DNA of 64,000 nt from JBGTGG01 sp964398945 (GTDB taxonomy: Bacteria; Bacteroidota; Bacteroidia; Cytophagales; Cyclobacteriaceae), in the NCBI GenBank assembly GCA_964398945.1, contig CAYNOT010000012.1:62001-126000 (forward strand), written 5' to 3'. Position numbers and translations under genes: made by a program. Each line of letters opens with the position of its first letter. Within the stretch, counting starts at the first letter, position 1. The notes below the pieces were generated by a model. It made no database searches. It had not been told where the DNA came from and saw only the letters and a list, made by a program, of their open reading frames with translations. Below are positions 34,661-44,268 of the stretch, piece after piece.

Positions 34661-37600
34661 CTATTCCTGAGCGGGCAGCTGCTTAAAATAATTGTACTTG
34701 AATTGTTTCAGGATATTCCCATCGTGGTCTTTCGCCAACATCAACCGCCCGAAAGCATCATACTCGTAGGAGGTTGTCATTCCATTCGGATCGGTCTCGG
34801 TTTTAATACCGTATAATGGATCGTAGGTATAGGTGGTGATCAGCGCATCGGGCAGCAAATTCCTGATGGTTGTGTTTACACTTTCCAATTGTGTAACACT
34901 GAGGTTGTCATCCAATTGGTCCAGATACGTTGCCGCAGTTGAGCCTACCTGGTCATAATTTATTGCGCCAACTATTTTGGCCACCACCCGGTTGTCACCA
35001 TATCCTCTGTAAAAAACAGTATTGATGTTTTCGGTAGGCATGTGGTATTGCAACACATTCCCTTTGAGGTCGTACTTGTCAAATATTATTTTTTCTTCAA
35101 GCACGTTGTCACCAAATCCTATCTTCACCCGGCCTTGTACTATATGCATAGCATTGTAGTCATCTATCCAAAACCAGAATTTGTTCTCCCGGGTTTTTAA
35201 CAGCTTGTCATCTATGTATTCCTTTTGCTCTATCACTGGGTTTATGATATTGTCCCCGACCATGAGCGGATAGACCAGATCATTGGGATAATCATGGGGG
35301 TATGTGTATTGTGATACCCTAAGCTTATTGTCACTGGTCATTATGCTGGTTTGGTCCGGTTGATAATTGGTTGTGTCATACACATTTTCTATGGTGGTCA
35401 ACAACTTTGTGTTCCCAGAATAATCAAGGGTCTCGGTCTTCACTAATTGGTTCACAAAATTGGTGTAGGAATAAACAATAATGTTGTACCGTCCGATATA
35501 GGACAAAGGATTCATAAACTGTATACAATAATTTGTTGGCCCAATGTACTGATCCCTCACTTTCATATTAAGCCTGTGAAAAGAATAGTGGTTTTGAGCG
35601 TAATGGTAATCTACGCGTTTTACAGAATCCAAAACACTGTTCAAATAGACCTTTTTTTCCAAGCTTCCGTTTGTGCAAATTTTGTAAAATGTAAATTCTT
35701 GGTTGCTTTCTGGAGGTTCATTTTTAAAATATGAAATTTCATCTCCATTGAAACCCGATGCAGAAACCTTTCTTTCAACAACCCTGTCATAGCCTACCAT
35801 TGCGTTTGATGTAGCATTATGAACGGGCAATATATTGTCCGCATATAAAGTCGGTACTATTGCAGCTGCGTAATCATCATCATAACAAATTCCATCATCA
35901 TCTCCGCAAACAGATACATCAACCCACCCATATCGCATTGATTCCGTCTTAAAATTGTTCATCCTCCGTAGCAACCGGCCACTTGTTCCCCCGGTCTCTT
36001 TCTCATACTTAAACCCTTTGGCTTCACTCACCAGGCCATTTCTATCATAATTAGTAATTTTCTTGACCCTGAGCCCTCCACCAATTCCTCCGGTTTTGCT
36101 CACTACAGCATTTATCTCATCATGCTTTACTATTTTATATTTAAGGGTTGCTCCAATAAAATTTCGATAATCCTGAAAAGGTATGCTAGAAGGGGCGTCA
36201 CAAATTAACCTATATGGCCCCGCTGGAAGGGTCAACTCCACATCCCATCGATTCTTCGCCCCAAAACTATAATTGTAAATTGTTCCGTTACTCTGGTTGA
36301 TAATTCTAACATAGCCACCACTTAAATTAAACGTGGAATCGCCAATAGCCACAAGATGTACTTCAGTTGTTTCGACTAGTTCAAAGAGCTTGAAAGTCTG
36401 GGAATATCCGTATGGATCATTCATATCATTTACACTTATCATTATATCTTTTGGGATAAATGCAAACTGGTCTGCAGCTTCAAACATTTTTTGGTTGTAG
36501 AAGCTATGAGGCTCGAACTCATATTCTGTCCTTCCGAAAGTCGGGTAAGTAATGGATTTTATCGTAGCAGTGCCCATGTATTCAGGATCAGAAAACCGGT
36601 TGGCAAATTTTGAATTTTTATAAGCTACCCAATTGAAATTGGCAAAATCAGGTTCTATGTACTGCATTAAAAAGGGGTTGGGCAACAAGGTCCGGTTGTT
36701 GGTAGAAACCAAATCGGATGCGTTTGGTTGCCCGTTATAAAATCCCCAGAAATCTTTGGCAAAAGTGGATTTAGGCGGGAGCTTGTACCGCTCATCATAA
36801 GCGAAGATGTGGGCAATTGTATCATTGCTGTTCAACGGGTTTACTTGTGACAAGCTTTCCAATTTTAACCGGGCATCTCTCTCCAATCCCGCAGGATAGG
36901 GATTGCCCCCATCAAAGTATGCCCCACCAACATTGCTTGATTCAAAATAACCGTAATTGAACCTGTATTGTTTTTTAACAGTGCTATCAGCTTTATCAAG
37001 GAGGGAAACCCCCGCTAACTTGCTTCCTCCATCCTTTCTTCCCTGCTGATATGTGAAAACAACTTTTTCTGAATTGGTTTCTATCCCTTTTAAAAGGATG
37101 TTGGGTATTCCATCGGTTGCTGTTGTGTAACCCCTAGGGTGAGGTACTGGAAAACGGTGATTTACGCTAAGCATCACCATTCTTTCATAAATATTCAATA
37201 CCGACCCGCTCGTCACCCCAAACTCGGATGTTTCGTACTCAAAGTTTATATCATTGCCATATACATCCGATATTTTTGTCAAATACCATAATATAGGTTG
37301 GTTACTTTCACCGTCTTCTTCATAAATGGCAAAATAATACCGCACACCATTTTCGTCAGTAATTACAAAACCGTGGGTCATGTAACGTTCAATCTTACAT
37401 TTGTTCTTTTCCCCCACAAAAACAGCTTCATTCGTTATGGGGCTTAGAAAAAACTTAAAGGACCGGTGTGGCAAGGAGACCGAATGGATGTCATGTTCAC
37501 CCTGGCCATTGACTGTGGCAACCGAAAGGGACAGTTCATCGGTTTGCCTAAATGAATTAGCCTCTACACATCCAAAATTACTAAACCAATCTTCAGACCC

Positions 37601-38035
37601 GGAAGCAATAAGCGCAGCAGAAGTACCAGAGGACGCGATATAATTAAGGGTACTTTGCCAATCAGTTAGAGCATACAAAGAAGGAAGATCACGTGCCCCA
37701 ACCTGGGAAACGGTGATGTTGCCGCCAGCCATCAAATTCCAACCGAGCCCCACAATAGTTGCTTCCTGGTCAACTGTTATGCCCCCGGCATGGTAGCTCA
37801 AGCCAATAGGTACCTCCATGTCTTTCAACTTTACCGTGTGCAAGGGTATGCTGATATCCGGGACACCCGTGTAAAGGCTTACCGGCACATCACCATAGCG
37901 TTTAAACGCTGCTGCTTGGGGCGATGACAGGGTGAAGATTGGATCTTGATAAGGCTTGTTTATTGGTTCTTGTGCAAAAAGGTTTGTCAATGAACAAAGG
38001 ACAAAACCAGAAACTAAAATGACTTTATTGTGCAT
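34661..38035 (-). CDS. RHS/YD-repeat protein without toxin domain, companion of the RHS effector
   Basis: 1124 residues with signal peptide MHNKVILVSGFVLCSLTNLFAQ. The N-terminal third has the pattern seen in Bacteroidota RHS companions: SSPQAAAFKRYGDVPVSLYT, IGLSYHAGGITVDQEATIVG and LGWNLMAGGNITVS, which recalls the SpvB/TcaC-like start of Tc-toxin B subunits. The C-terminus has YD-repeats (YTYDPLYGIKTETDPNGMTT, YEYDAFGRLMLAKDHDGNIL) and ends without an RHS core or toxin. First gene of the toxin operon. It may build the shell or cap with the effector protein. That role is inference. Confidence 0.82.
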   Translation of the reverse strand: MHNKVILVSGFVLCSLTNLFAQEPINKPYQDPIFTLSSPQAAAFKRYGDVPVSLYTGVPDISIPLHTVKLKDMEVPIGLSYHAGGITVDQEATIVGLGWNLMAGGNITVSQVGARDLPSLYALTDWQSTLNYIASSGTSAALIASGSEDWFSNFGCVEANSFRQTDELSLSVATVNGQGEHDIHSVSLPHRSFKFFLSPITNEAVFVGEKNKCKIERYMTHGFVITDENGVRYYFAIYEEDGESNQPILWYLTKISDVYGNDINFEYETSEFGVTSGSVLNIYERMVMLSVNHRFPVPHPRGYTTATDGIPNILLKGIETNSEKVVFTYQQGRKDGGSKLAGVSLLDKADSTVKKQYRFNYGYFESSNVGGAYFDGGNPYPAGLERDARLKLESLSQVNPLNSNDTIAHIFAYDERYKLPPKSTFAKDFWGFYNGQPNASDLVSTNNRTLLPNPFLMQYIEPDFANFNWVAYKNSKFANRFSDPEYMGTATIKSITYPTFGRTEYEFEPHSFYNQKMFEAADQFAFIPKDIMISVNDMNDPYGYSQTFKLFELVETTEVHLVAIGDSTFNLSGGYVRIINQSNGTIYNYSFGAKNRWDVELTLPAGPYRLICDAPSSIPFQDYRNFIGATLKYKIVKHDEINAVVSKTGGIGGGLRVKKITNYDRNGLVSEAKGFKYEKETGGTSGRLLRRMNNFKTESMRYGWVDVSVCGDDDGICYDDDYAAAIVPTLYADNILPVHNATSNAMVGYDRVVERKVSASGFNGDEISYFKNEPPESNQEFTFYKICTNGSLEKKVYLNSVLDSVKRVDYHYAQNHYSFHRLNMKVRDQYIGPTNYCIQFMNPLSYIGRYNIIVYSYTNFVNQLVKTETLDYSGNTKLLTTIENVYDTTNYQPDQTSIMTSDNKLRVSQYTYPHDYPNDLVYPLMVGDNIINPVIEQKEYIDDKLLKTRENKFWFWIDDYNAMHIVQGRVKIGFGDNVLEEKIIFDKYDLKGNVLQYHMPTENINTVFYRGYGDNRVVAKIVGAINYDQVGSTAATYLDQLDDNLSVTQLESVNTTIRNLLPDALITTYTYDPLYGIKTETDPNGMTTSYEYDAFGRLMLAKDHDGNILKQFKYNYFKQLPAQE

Positions 38036-38680
38036 GACGGTTAACTATATTTTTTTCTCAATACTATTCAAAAATTTTTCAAAAACTCCTTTTCTTGATA
38101 AGTACCTGCAAGCCTACTTAACAACTTATGGCTATCAGTGGGCCAATTAATTTTATCATTCATTGGAATAACGGTATTTTCAACTATAAAACAATAGCCC
38201 ATACGTTGATTTCAACAGGCATTTTTTCTTATGGGCGCACAAAAGTAAGATGTGATTGTCCCTGTAAAGTTTAAATCCAATGGGATTTATTTCGTATGTA
38301 AGGTTTGGGCTGTTAATCAAAGATTATCATACGAATGCCTTTCTTTTTCTTAAAACTACCCTTCCTGCCATTTCGCTTGGGTTATTCAATATTTCCGGAT
38401 GCAACAATCAGGCAGCTATCCGCTGTAAACATTACTGCTGAAAAATAGGTGGCCAAAACAAACCAGCAATACCAATAGGCAACAAGTGGTTTAACAGTAG
38501 GGTTTCTGTATCACTTCCTGGAAGCAACGCGTGCCAACATCCCAGGGTGTTTAATCCTTTGGCTAAATCACCTAACAGGTATCACCGGATAGACCTAAAT
38601 ATTGACGTTAGTCATGTAATTTTTAAAATGAAATTGCAATCCTTACCTTAGATTGCAAGTAGTTTAGTAACATTAACATT
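38036..38680. other. long intergenic region, divergent promoters, nothing else identified
   Basis: 645 bases between the start of the RHS operon on the minus strand and a sensor kinase on the plus strand. It should carry both promoters. I see no open frame of note, no tandem repeat and no copy of the hairpin elements. Several stop-dense T-rich stretches occur in its left half, and the right half is more balanced in base content, which could reflect a lost gene, but no residual protein similarity is readable. Confidence 0.5.
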
Positions 38681-41600
38681 ATGAACAGATTATTGGCAGC
38701 TGCCTTACTATTTGCTGCCTTGCCAATTTTTAGCCAAAATCAGGTTCGGTTTGAACACATCTCCGTAGAAGATGGGCTTTCACAATCGGCCGTAAAATCC
38801 ATGGTGCAGGATGAGTTCGGGTATCTATGGATCGGGACACTGGATGGGCTCAATAAATATGATGGGAATAAATTCTATGTGTTTCAAAATAATCCGGATA
38901 ACCCAACCTCCATCCCGCGCAATGATATCCACAAACTTTTTATTGATAACCAACAAAACCTCTGGGTTTCGACCGTAAATTACCTTAGCCGGTTTGTGGC
39001 CGATAAGAACGCTTTCATTAATTACCGCTTTGCTTCAGACCCGGCAAAAAGTGGTATTATCGTCAATGATTTGTACCAGGAGTCCGATAGTGTTTTGATG
39101 CTAAGTACAAACAAGGGTATCTGGAAATTCAATGTGTCAACGGGTGAATTTGTACGGGATAAAACCTATGTATCATTTGACCTGTTGGAAACCAGGGGTT
39201 ATGCTGTTACAAAAGATGGGACACTATGGATCGCTACCCAAGATCGGATATACACAAGCAAAGACGGGAATCCATTCGTGCTGAGACTAAAATCAAACAA
39301 AAGGTTGGCATATCACCATTCAAAGCCAACGGACGAAGTGTATGTACAGACGGTTGATAGCCTGTACTCGTATAACTTCAAGGACAATCGTTTTGTATCT
39401 TTCTTTGCATTTCAAAAGGGCACTACCGTAGCGGATCAACATCAGGCAATTCTAAAATTGAAGAATGGCGATTTGTGGGTAATCCGGAAAGAAGTATTTG
39501 TATTTGATTCAACCCTCCAGCACTGCAAAACACTTCACTATATTCCACAAGACCCATTTTCATTGTCAAGTGATTACTTGTCGAGCCTTTATGCAACAAA
39601 GGATGGTGTAGTATGGGTAGGGACAAACGGTATGGGGCTTAATAAATATAGCCCTCAGCTTTCGGTGTTCAATTACTTTGGAAGTTTTCCCGGAGCTCCC
39701 CTTTCATTGTCCAATAATTTCATTGCCTCCATTGTAACAGAAGATGACAACAAGTTATTTATTGCCACAACAGACGGATTTGATGTCCTCAACCTGGCCG
39801 AAGGCAAGTCGGCACATTTTGACATACAGTCGAAAGATGGAATAAAAGCACGGATCAATAAGTTGGCACTGTCCCCTTCCGGGGAATTGTGGATGGCAAC
39901 CTCAAGGGGTTTGCGAAAATGGAACGGCAAAGAAATCCTATACTCCAACATCCCACAATTCGACAACCCCGACATCCTGGTAAATGATCTCTTGTTTATT
40001 TCCAGCGATGAATTAATGGTAGCCAATTCCATTGGCATTTTTATTTATAATATCCGCACCCAACAAGTTAAACGTGTTGCATACACAGGGACCCTCTCCA
40101 TGATGTTTATTGACAATACTTTATGGGCCGACCGGTACGAACGTATTTTAGAATATGATACAGGAGCTCACCCTTTTGCAGTGCTCAATAATTTCAAAAA
40201 CAATCCTGCCGACAAGAATAGCTTGCCAGACGCAATCGTAAAATGCTTTTTTCAGGATAGTGAAGGGAAAATTTGGATTGGAACATCCGGCAAAGGCCTT
40301 GTCTTGTTTGATAAAGTGAAGGGCACATTCAGAAGCTTTACTGAAAAGGATGGATTGCCCAATAATGTAGTGTACGGCATCCTGGAAGACAATGATAATA
40401 ACCTATGGCTCAGTACGAATAAAGGGATTGCAGTATTTAACAAAACCCAACTCCGTTGTATCCGGGTTTTTAACAAAACCCATGGGTTACAAGGCGATGA
40501 GTTCAACACAAATGCATATTTCAAATCGCCATCTGGTATGATGTATTTTGGTGGGGTCAATGGCCTCACAGTATTCGACCCCGCAGCGGCCCTGGCCATC
40601 GTGAGCGAAATACCAAAGTGTATTATTACCGGATTGTTTGTGAATGGCGCGCGACAAGAGCAAATAGGAAATCAGCAAACCATTGGCCAGATACTTGAAA
40701 ACAATAGCATGATACTCTCCTGGGGTGAACGTAATTTTGGGTTTGAGATCAGTAGCCTTGGCTTTTCTTATCCCGCACATACTTCGTATCAATATTTTCT
40801 GGATGGGTATGATAAAACATGGACCTACATTGAAAACGAACGCAGGGTACAGTTCACCAATATCCCTCCCGGCAGTTATGTTTTTCGTGTCAAAGCTTCC
40901 AACTCTTTTGGTGAATGGGAACCGTATGGCATGGCAATGGCCATCCGGATAAAACCCCCGCTTTGGAGGGCGCCCTGGTTTATTGGCCTGGTCATCGGTG
41001 TATTGATCGTCATCATCTCTGCGATTTTTCGCTGGCGCACACAATCCTTGCGCAGCCAGACTATGTTATTGGAACAACTGGTGAATGAGCGCACCCGTAC
41101 ACTACAAATCCAGCAAGAGGAAATTGCTGCACAAAACGAAGAATTGACATCTCAATCAGAAATGATGGATCAACGCAATATAGAATTAGAGCGTGTGAAA
41201 TCCTCCCTTGAAGAACGGGTTGTTGAACGAACAACGGTGCTCCAGCAATTAAATAAAGAATTGATCGATCAAAATACAAAGCTTGAACAGTTTGCGTTTA
41301 TCACTGCCCATAACATCCGCGGGCCGGTAGCGCGGATACAAGGGCTCATCAACCTGCTCCATACGGGTGATGAAGAGGTGGTCAGATTATTGGACACCAG
41401 CGCAAAAGACCTCGATGAAGTGATATCTGATTTGAGCAAAGTGTTGAGCATTCGAAAAGGTGTAGGGAATTTAAGTGAACGGGTGGAGCTTAAATCCCAA
41501 TTGCAATTCGTGATCAAAACATTAACAGATGAAATCAAAAAAGTTGGTGCCGTTGTGGATGTCGATGGGTTTAGTGAAGTATACATCGATGGTTTGCGCC

Positions 41601-41938
41601 CTTATATTTATAGTGTTTTTTATAACCTTATTCACAATGCATTGAAATACTCCAGCAATGAACGTGATGTTTTTATAAAATGCTCAAATAGAATAACCAA
41701 AAGCCATGTGATCATTGACATCGAGGACAATGGGATCGGTATTGATATGCGCTATGCCGGGGACAAAATATTCAACCTCTACCAACGCTTTCATACGGAA
41801 GTTGCAGGCAAGGGATTTGGCCTTTTCTTAACACGGACACAAGTAGAGTCTATGGGCGGAACCATTTTGGTGGAGAGCGTTCAAAATAAATTCACACGCT
41901 TCACTATCCAGTTTCCTATTAGTAAAGCGGATGCGTAG
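38681..41938 (+). CDS. sensor histidine kinase with Reg_prop/Y_Y_Y periplasmic sensor
   Basis: 1085-residue membrane kinase. Signal peptide (MNRLLAAALLFAALPIFSQ), a two-propeller-type Reg_prop sensor (DEFGYLWIGTLDGLNKYDG, KDGTLWIATQDRIY, SEGKIWIGTSGKGLVLFD), a Y_Y_Y domain (YFLDGYDKTWTYIENERRVQ, PPGSYVFRVKASN), one membrane segment (about 767-787), a coiled coil, then a kinase core with phospho-acceptor His877 in TAHNIRGPVARIQG, N-box LIHNALKYSS, DNGIGIDM and GKGFGLFLTR. Unlike SusR-type hybrid regulators it has no receiver or AraC domain at the C-terminus, so it needs a separate response regulator. Convergent with GH97; a role in glycan sensing is suggested by that and by the sensor type. 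Confidence 0.85.
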   Translation: MNRLLAAALLFAALPIFSQNQVRFEHISVEDGLSQSAVKSMVQDEFGYLWIGTLDGLNKYDGNKFYVFQNNPDNPTSIPRNDIHKLFIDNQQNLWVSTVNYLSRFVADKNAFINYRFASDPAKSGIIVNDLYQESDSVLMLSTNKGIWKFNVSTGEFVRDKTYVSFDLLETRGYAVTKDGTLWIATQDRIYTSKDGNPFVLRLKSNKRLAYHHSKPTDEVYVQTVDSLYSYNFKDNRFVSFFAFQKGTTVADQHQAILKLKNGDLWVIRKEVFVFDSTLQHCKTLHYIPQDPFSLSSDYLSSLYATKDGVVWVGTNGMGLNKYSPQLSVFNYFGSFPGAPLSLSNNFIASIVTEDDNKLFIATTDGFDVLNLAEGKSAHFDIQSKDGIKARINKLALSPSGELWMATSRGLRKWNGKEILYSNIPQFDNPDILVNDLLFISSDELMVANSIGIFIYNIRTQQVKRVAYTGTLSMMFIDNTLWADRYERILEYDTGAHPFAVLNNFKNNPADKNSLPDAIVKCFFQDSEGKIWIGTSGKGLVLFDKVKGTFRSFTEKDGLPNNVVYGILEDNDNNLWLSTNKGIAVFNKTQLRCIRVFNKTHGLQGDEFNTNAYFKSPSGMMYFGGVNGLTVFDPAAALAIVSEIPKCIITGLFVNGARQEQIGNQQTIGQILENNSMILSWGERNFGFEISSLGFSYPAHTSYQYFLDGYDKTWTYIENERRVQFTNIPPGSYVFRVKASNSFGEWEPYGMAMAIRIKPPLWRAPWFIGLVIGVLIVIISAIFRWRTQSLRSQTMLLEQLVNERTRTLQIQQEEIAAQNEELTSQSEMMDQRNIELERVKSSLEERVVERTTVLQQLNKELIDQNTKLEQFAFITAHNIRGPVARIQGLINLLHTGDEEVVRLLDTSAKDLDEVISDLSKVLSIRKGVGNLSERVELKSQLQFVIKTLTDEIKKVGAVVDVDGFSEVYIDGLRPYIYSVFYNLIHNALKYSSNERDVFIKCSNRITKSHVIIDIEDNGIGIDMRYAGDKIFNLYQRFHTEVAGKGFGLFLTRTQVESMGGTILVESVQNKFTRFTIQFPISKADA

Positions 41939-41952
41939 TGTGTTTTAATTTC

Positions 41953-44097
41953 CTACAATTTCTTTAAGCCTTTCGTTTCCTTTTTATCCGCCTCAACAAT
42001 ACTGATCGCATACCCACCACCAGCCGCAGACCACTGTTCCAGTTTGGATTTGGAAGTAACCACAACTTTACGAATTGTATATGCCTGAGGATTGGTTTTA
42101 TAATGTGCATCTTTCGAATCCGTATAAAGTGTGGCAATATAGGTTTTGCCTTCTTCAAGGAAATCAAAAGGTATTTTTGAAATACGCGGTCTTTCACCAT
42201 TTACATTGCCAAGGAACCAGGTCGATTTCCCTTTTTCTTTTCGCGCCACTGTAATGTATTGTCCGGGTTCTGCTTCGAGGTATTTACTTTCATCCCAATC
42301 CAACCCAACATCTTTAATAAATTGAAAGGCATCCATAAACCGCAAATAATTTTCAGGAAGGTCCGCTGCCATTTGAAGCGGACTATACATCGTGACATAC
42401 AATGCCAACTGGTTTGCCAATGTACTATTGACATGGCTATTGTTGTTGGGATTGACTTTGCTGATGTCCATTTCAAAAATGCCGGGTGTATAATCCATTG
42501 GCCCGCCTATTAAGCGCGTGAAAGGAAGGATCGTAACATGGTTTGGCCTTGAGCCCCCAAATGCCTGATACTCGGTGCCCCGTGCAGATTCATTTCCTAC
42601 CATGTTGGGATAGGTACGTGCAATCCCTGTTGGCCTGACAGCCTCGTGCGCGTTGATCATGATTTTATAGTCAGCGGCTTTCTCAATTACATATTGGTAA
42701 TGGTTATTGGTCCACTGGTCATAGTGATAGTATCCATTCGGGAGGATATCACCCACATATCCCGTCTTCACTGAAGTATAGTTATTGTCATTCATAAATT
42801 TGAAAGCGGCATCCAGGTGGCGCTCATAGTTGCGGGTGGATCCGGAGGTTTCATGGTGCATCATCAATTCAATCCCTTTTGCGCTTGCATAGTCCCGGAG
42901 CATTGGTAAATCAAAATCCGGATAAGGGGTAAGAAAATCAAAAACATAATCTTTGTGGTTGCCGAACCAATCTTCCCATCCGATATTCCAACCTTCCACC
43001 AACAACGCATCAAAGCCATGCTCGGAAGCGAAGTCGATATGTTTTTTAACATTGGCAGTGGTAGCGCCATGTGTACCGTTCGGTTCCGCTTTTGTATAAT
43101 CGGTACTACCAATTTGGATGGAGGGAAGCTCATTTGTATACGACCATGAACTTTTTCCCGTGATCATTTCCCACCAAACGCCCATGTATTTTATTGGTTT
43201 AATCCATGCGGTGTCTTCAATTTTATTAGGTTCGTTTAAGTTGTATGTCATCTTGCTTGCGAGGATGTCGCGTGCATCATCACTTACCATAACCGTGCGC
43301 CAGGGTGATTGCCCGGGAGCTTGCATGTATCCCTTGTCCTCTTTTGCATCGGGTGTCAACCAGGACTGAAAAACCAAGTTCGCATCATCAAGATTTAAGT
43401 GCATGCAAGAATAATTTATGAGCGCTGCTTCATGTATGTTGATATAAAGGCCTTCATCAGTTTTTAACATCAAGGAGGTCTGCACACCGGTTGGGGAAAA
43501 TGGTGTCTGCGAAGCATTTGGGGTAATAGCAGCCTTCATGCGTGAACGTATTTCCGACAACCTTGAAGTTGTGTAATCATATTCTTGCGTATCATAATCG
43601 CCCGGAATCCAAAAGGCCGTGTGATCGCCTGTCATGGCGAATTGGGTGCGTTCTTCTTTGATCACAAAATATACAAGGTTTTTTTGCGAGGGAAATTCAT
43701 ACCGGAACCCAAGTCCTTCATTGAACAATCGAAAGCGAATTACCAATTGGCGATCCGTTTCAGTTTGATGCAGTGTAATTGCCAGTTCATTATATTGATT
43801 ACGAATGGTTTTTACTTCCCCCCATACGGGTTCCCATGTGGAATCATGAATTGCTGTTTCAGTTTTCCGGATCGTAAAACCATTCAATAATGATTTTTTA
43901 TCGTCTTTTAATTCCAATCCCAGTGTACTGGTCTTTATCACTTCCTTTCCAGCGTATACAAAACGATAAGCGGGCGTGCCATCTGCTTGCAATGAAAACG
44001 ACATAACCAATTTTCCGTTCGGGGATTGAAGTTGCTGTGCCGATAGGTTAACTAAAAAAATGAGATATAGACAGCCAGCCAGAATAGTTTTGCACAT
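41953..44097 (-). CDS. susB: GH97 family alpha-glucosidase (SusB-like)
   Basis: Periplasmic exo-glucosidase of family GH97. Signal peptide MCKTILAGCLYLIFLVNLSA precedes an N-terminal beta-super-sandwich (QSPNGKLVMSFSLQADGTPA, FRLFNEGLGFRYEFPSQ). The barrel holds WWEMITGKSSWSYTN, DALLVEGWNIGWEDWFGN, LMMHHETSGS, MINAHEAVRPTGIARTYPN and ESARGTEYQAFGG. The Glu residues in HHE, AHE and RGTEY sit where inverting GH97 enzymes such as Bacteroides SusB have catalytic bases and acid. 714 residues is typical. Together with the GH13/SusCD operon this completes a starch pathway, although it is 26 kb from it. Some GH97 enzymes are retaining alpha-galactosidases; the retained Glu pattern favours glucosidase. 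Confidence 0.9.
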   Translation of the reverse strand: MCKTILAGCLYLIFLVNLSAQQLQSPNGKLVMSFSLQADGTPAYRFVYAGKEVIKTSTLGLELKDDKKSLLNGFTIRKTETAIHDSTWEPVWGEVKTIRNQYNELAITLHQTETDRQLVIRFRLFNEGLGFRYEFPSQKNLVYFVIKEERTQFAMTGDHTAFWIPGDYDTQEYDYTTSRLSEIRSRMKAAITPNASQTPFSPTGVQTSLMLKTDEGLYINIHEAALINYSCMHLNLDDANLVFQSWLTPDAKEDKGYMQAPGQSPWRTVMVSDDARDILASKMTYNLNEPNKIEDTAWIKPIKYMGVWWEMITGKSSWSYTNELPSIQIGSTDYTKAEPNGTHGATTANVKKHIDFASEHGFDALLVEGWNIGWEDWFGNHKDYVFDFLTPYPDFDLPMLRDYASAKGIELMMHHETSGSTRNYERHLDAAFKFMNDNNYTSVKTGYVGDILPNGYYHYDQWTNNHYQYVIEKAADYKIMINAHEAVRPTGIARTYPNMVGNESARGTEYQAFGGSRPNHVTILPFTRLIGGPMDYTPGIFEMDISKVNPNNNSHVNSTLANQLALYVTMYSPLQMAADLPENYLRFMDAFQFIKDVGLDWDESKYLEAEPGQYITVARKEKGKSTWFLGNVNGERPRISKIPFDFLEEGKTYIATLYTDSKDAHYKTNPQAYTIRKVVVTSKSKLEQWSAAGGGYAISIVEADKKETKGLKKL

Positions 44098-44180
44098 GAA
44101 GCTAAGTTTTAATACGATGTGTGCAATAATAACAAGTTTAGGAAAACGATTTCAAAACTGATTGCTGAATAACGTTGCGA

Positions 44181-44204
44181 ACGGTTCCGCAAACGGTTCC
44201 GCAA
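44181..44204. promoter_or_regulatory. tandem 12-base repeat upstream of GH97 (candidate operator)
   Basis: ACGGTTCCGCAA occurs twice back to back, preceded by GTTGCGA so that TTGCGA...TTCCGCAA forms an imperfect inverted repeat. It lies about 85 bases before the GH97 start. The CCGCAA(A)CGGTT core recurs upstream of the GH31 gene. A regulator-binding site is likely, and the starch-locus LacI protein is one candidate. Confidence 0.5.
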
Positions 44205-44268
44205 TAGAGCAAAACCAGAAATCAAAAAATTGGAATACCCGCTTTATTGTTGCATCTGCATCTCCTGA

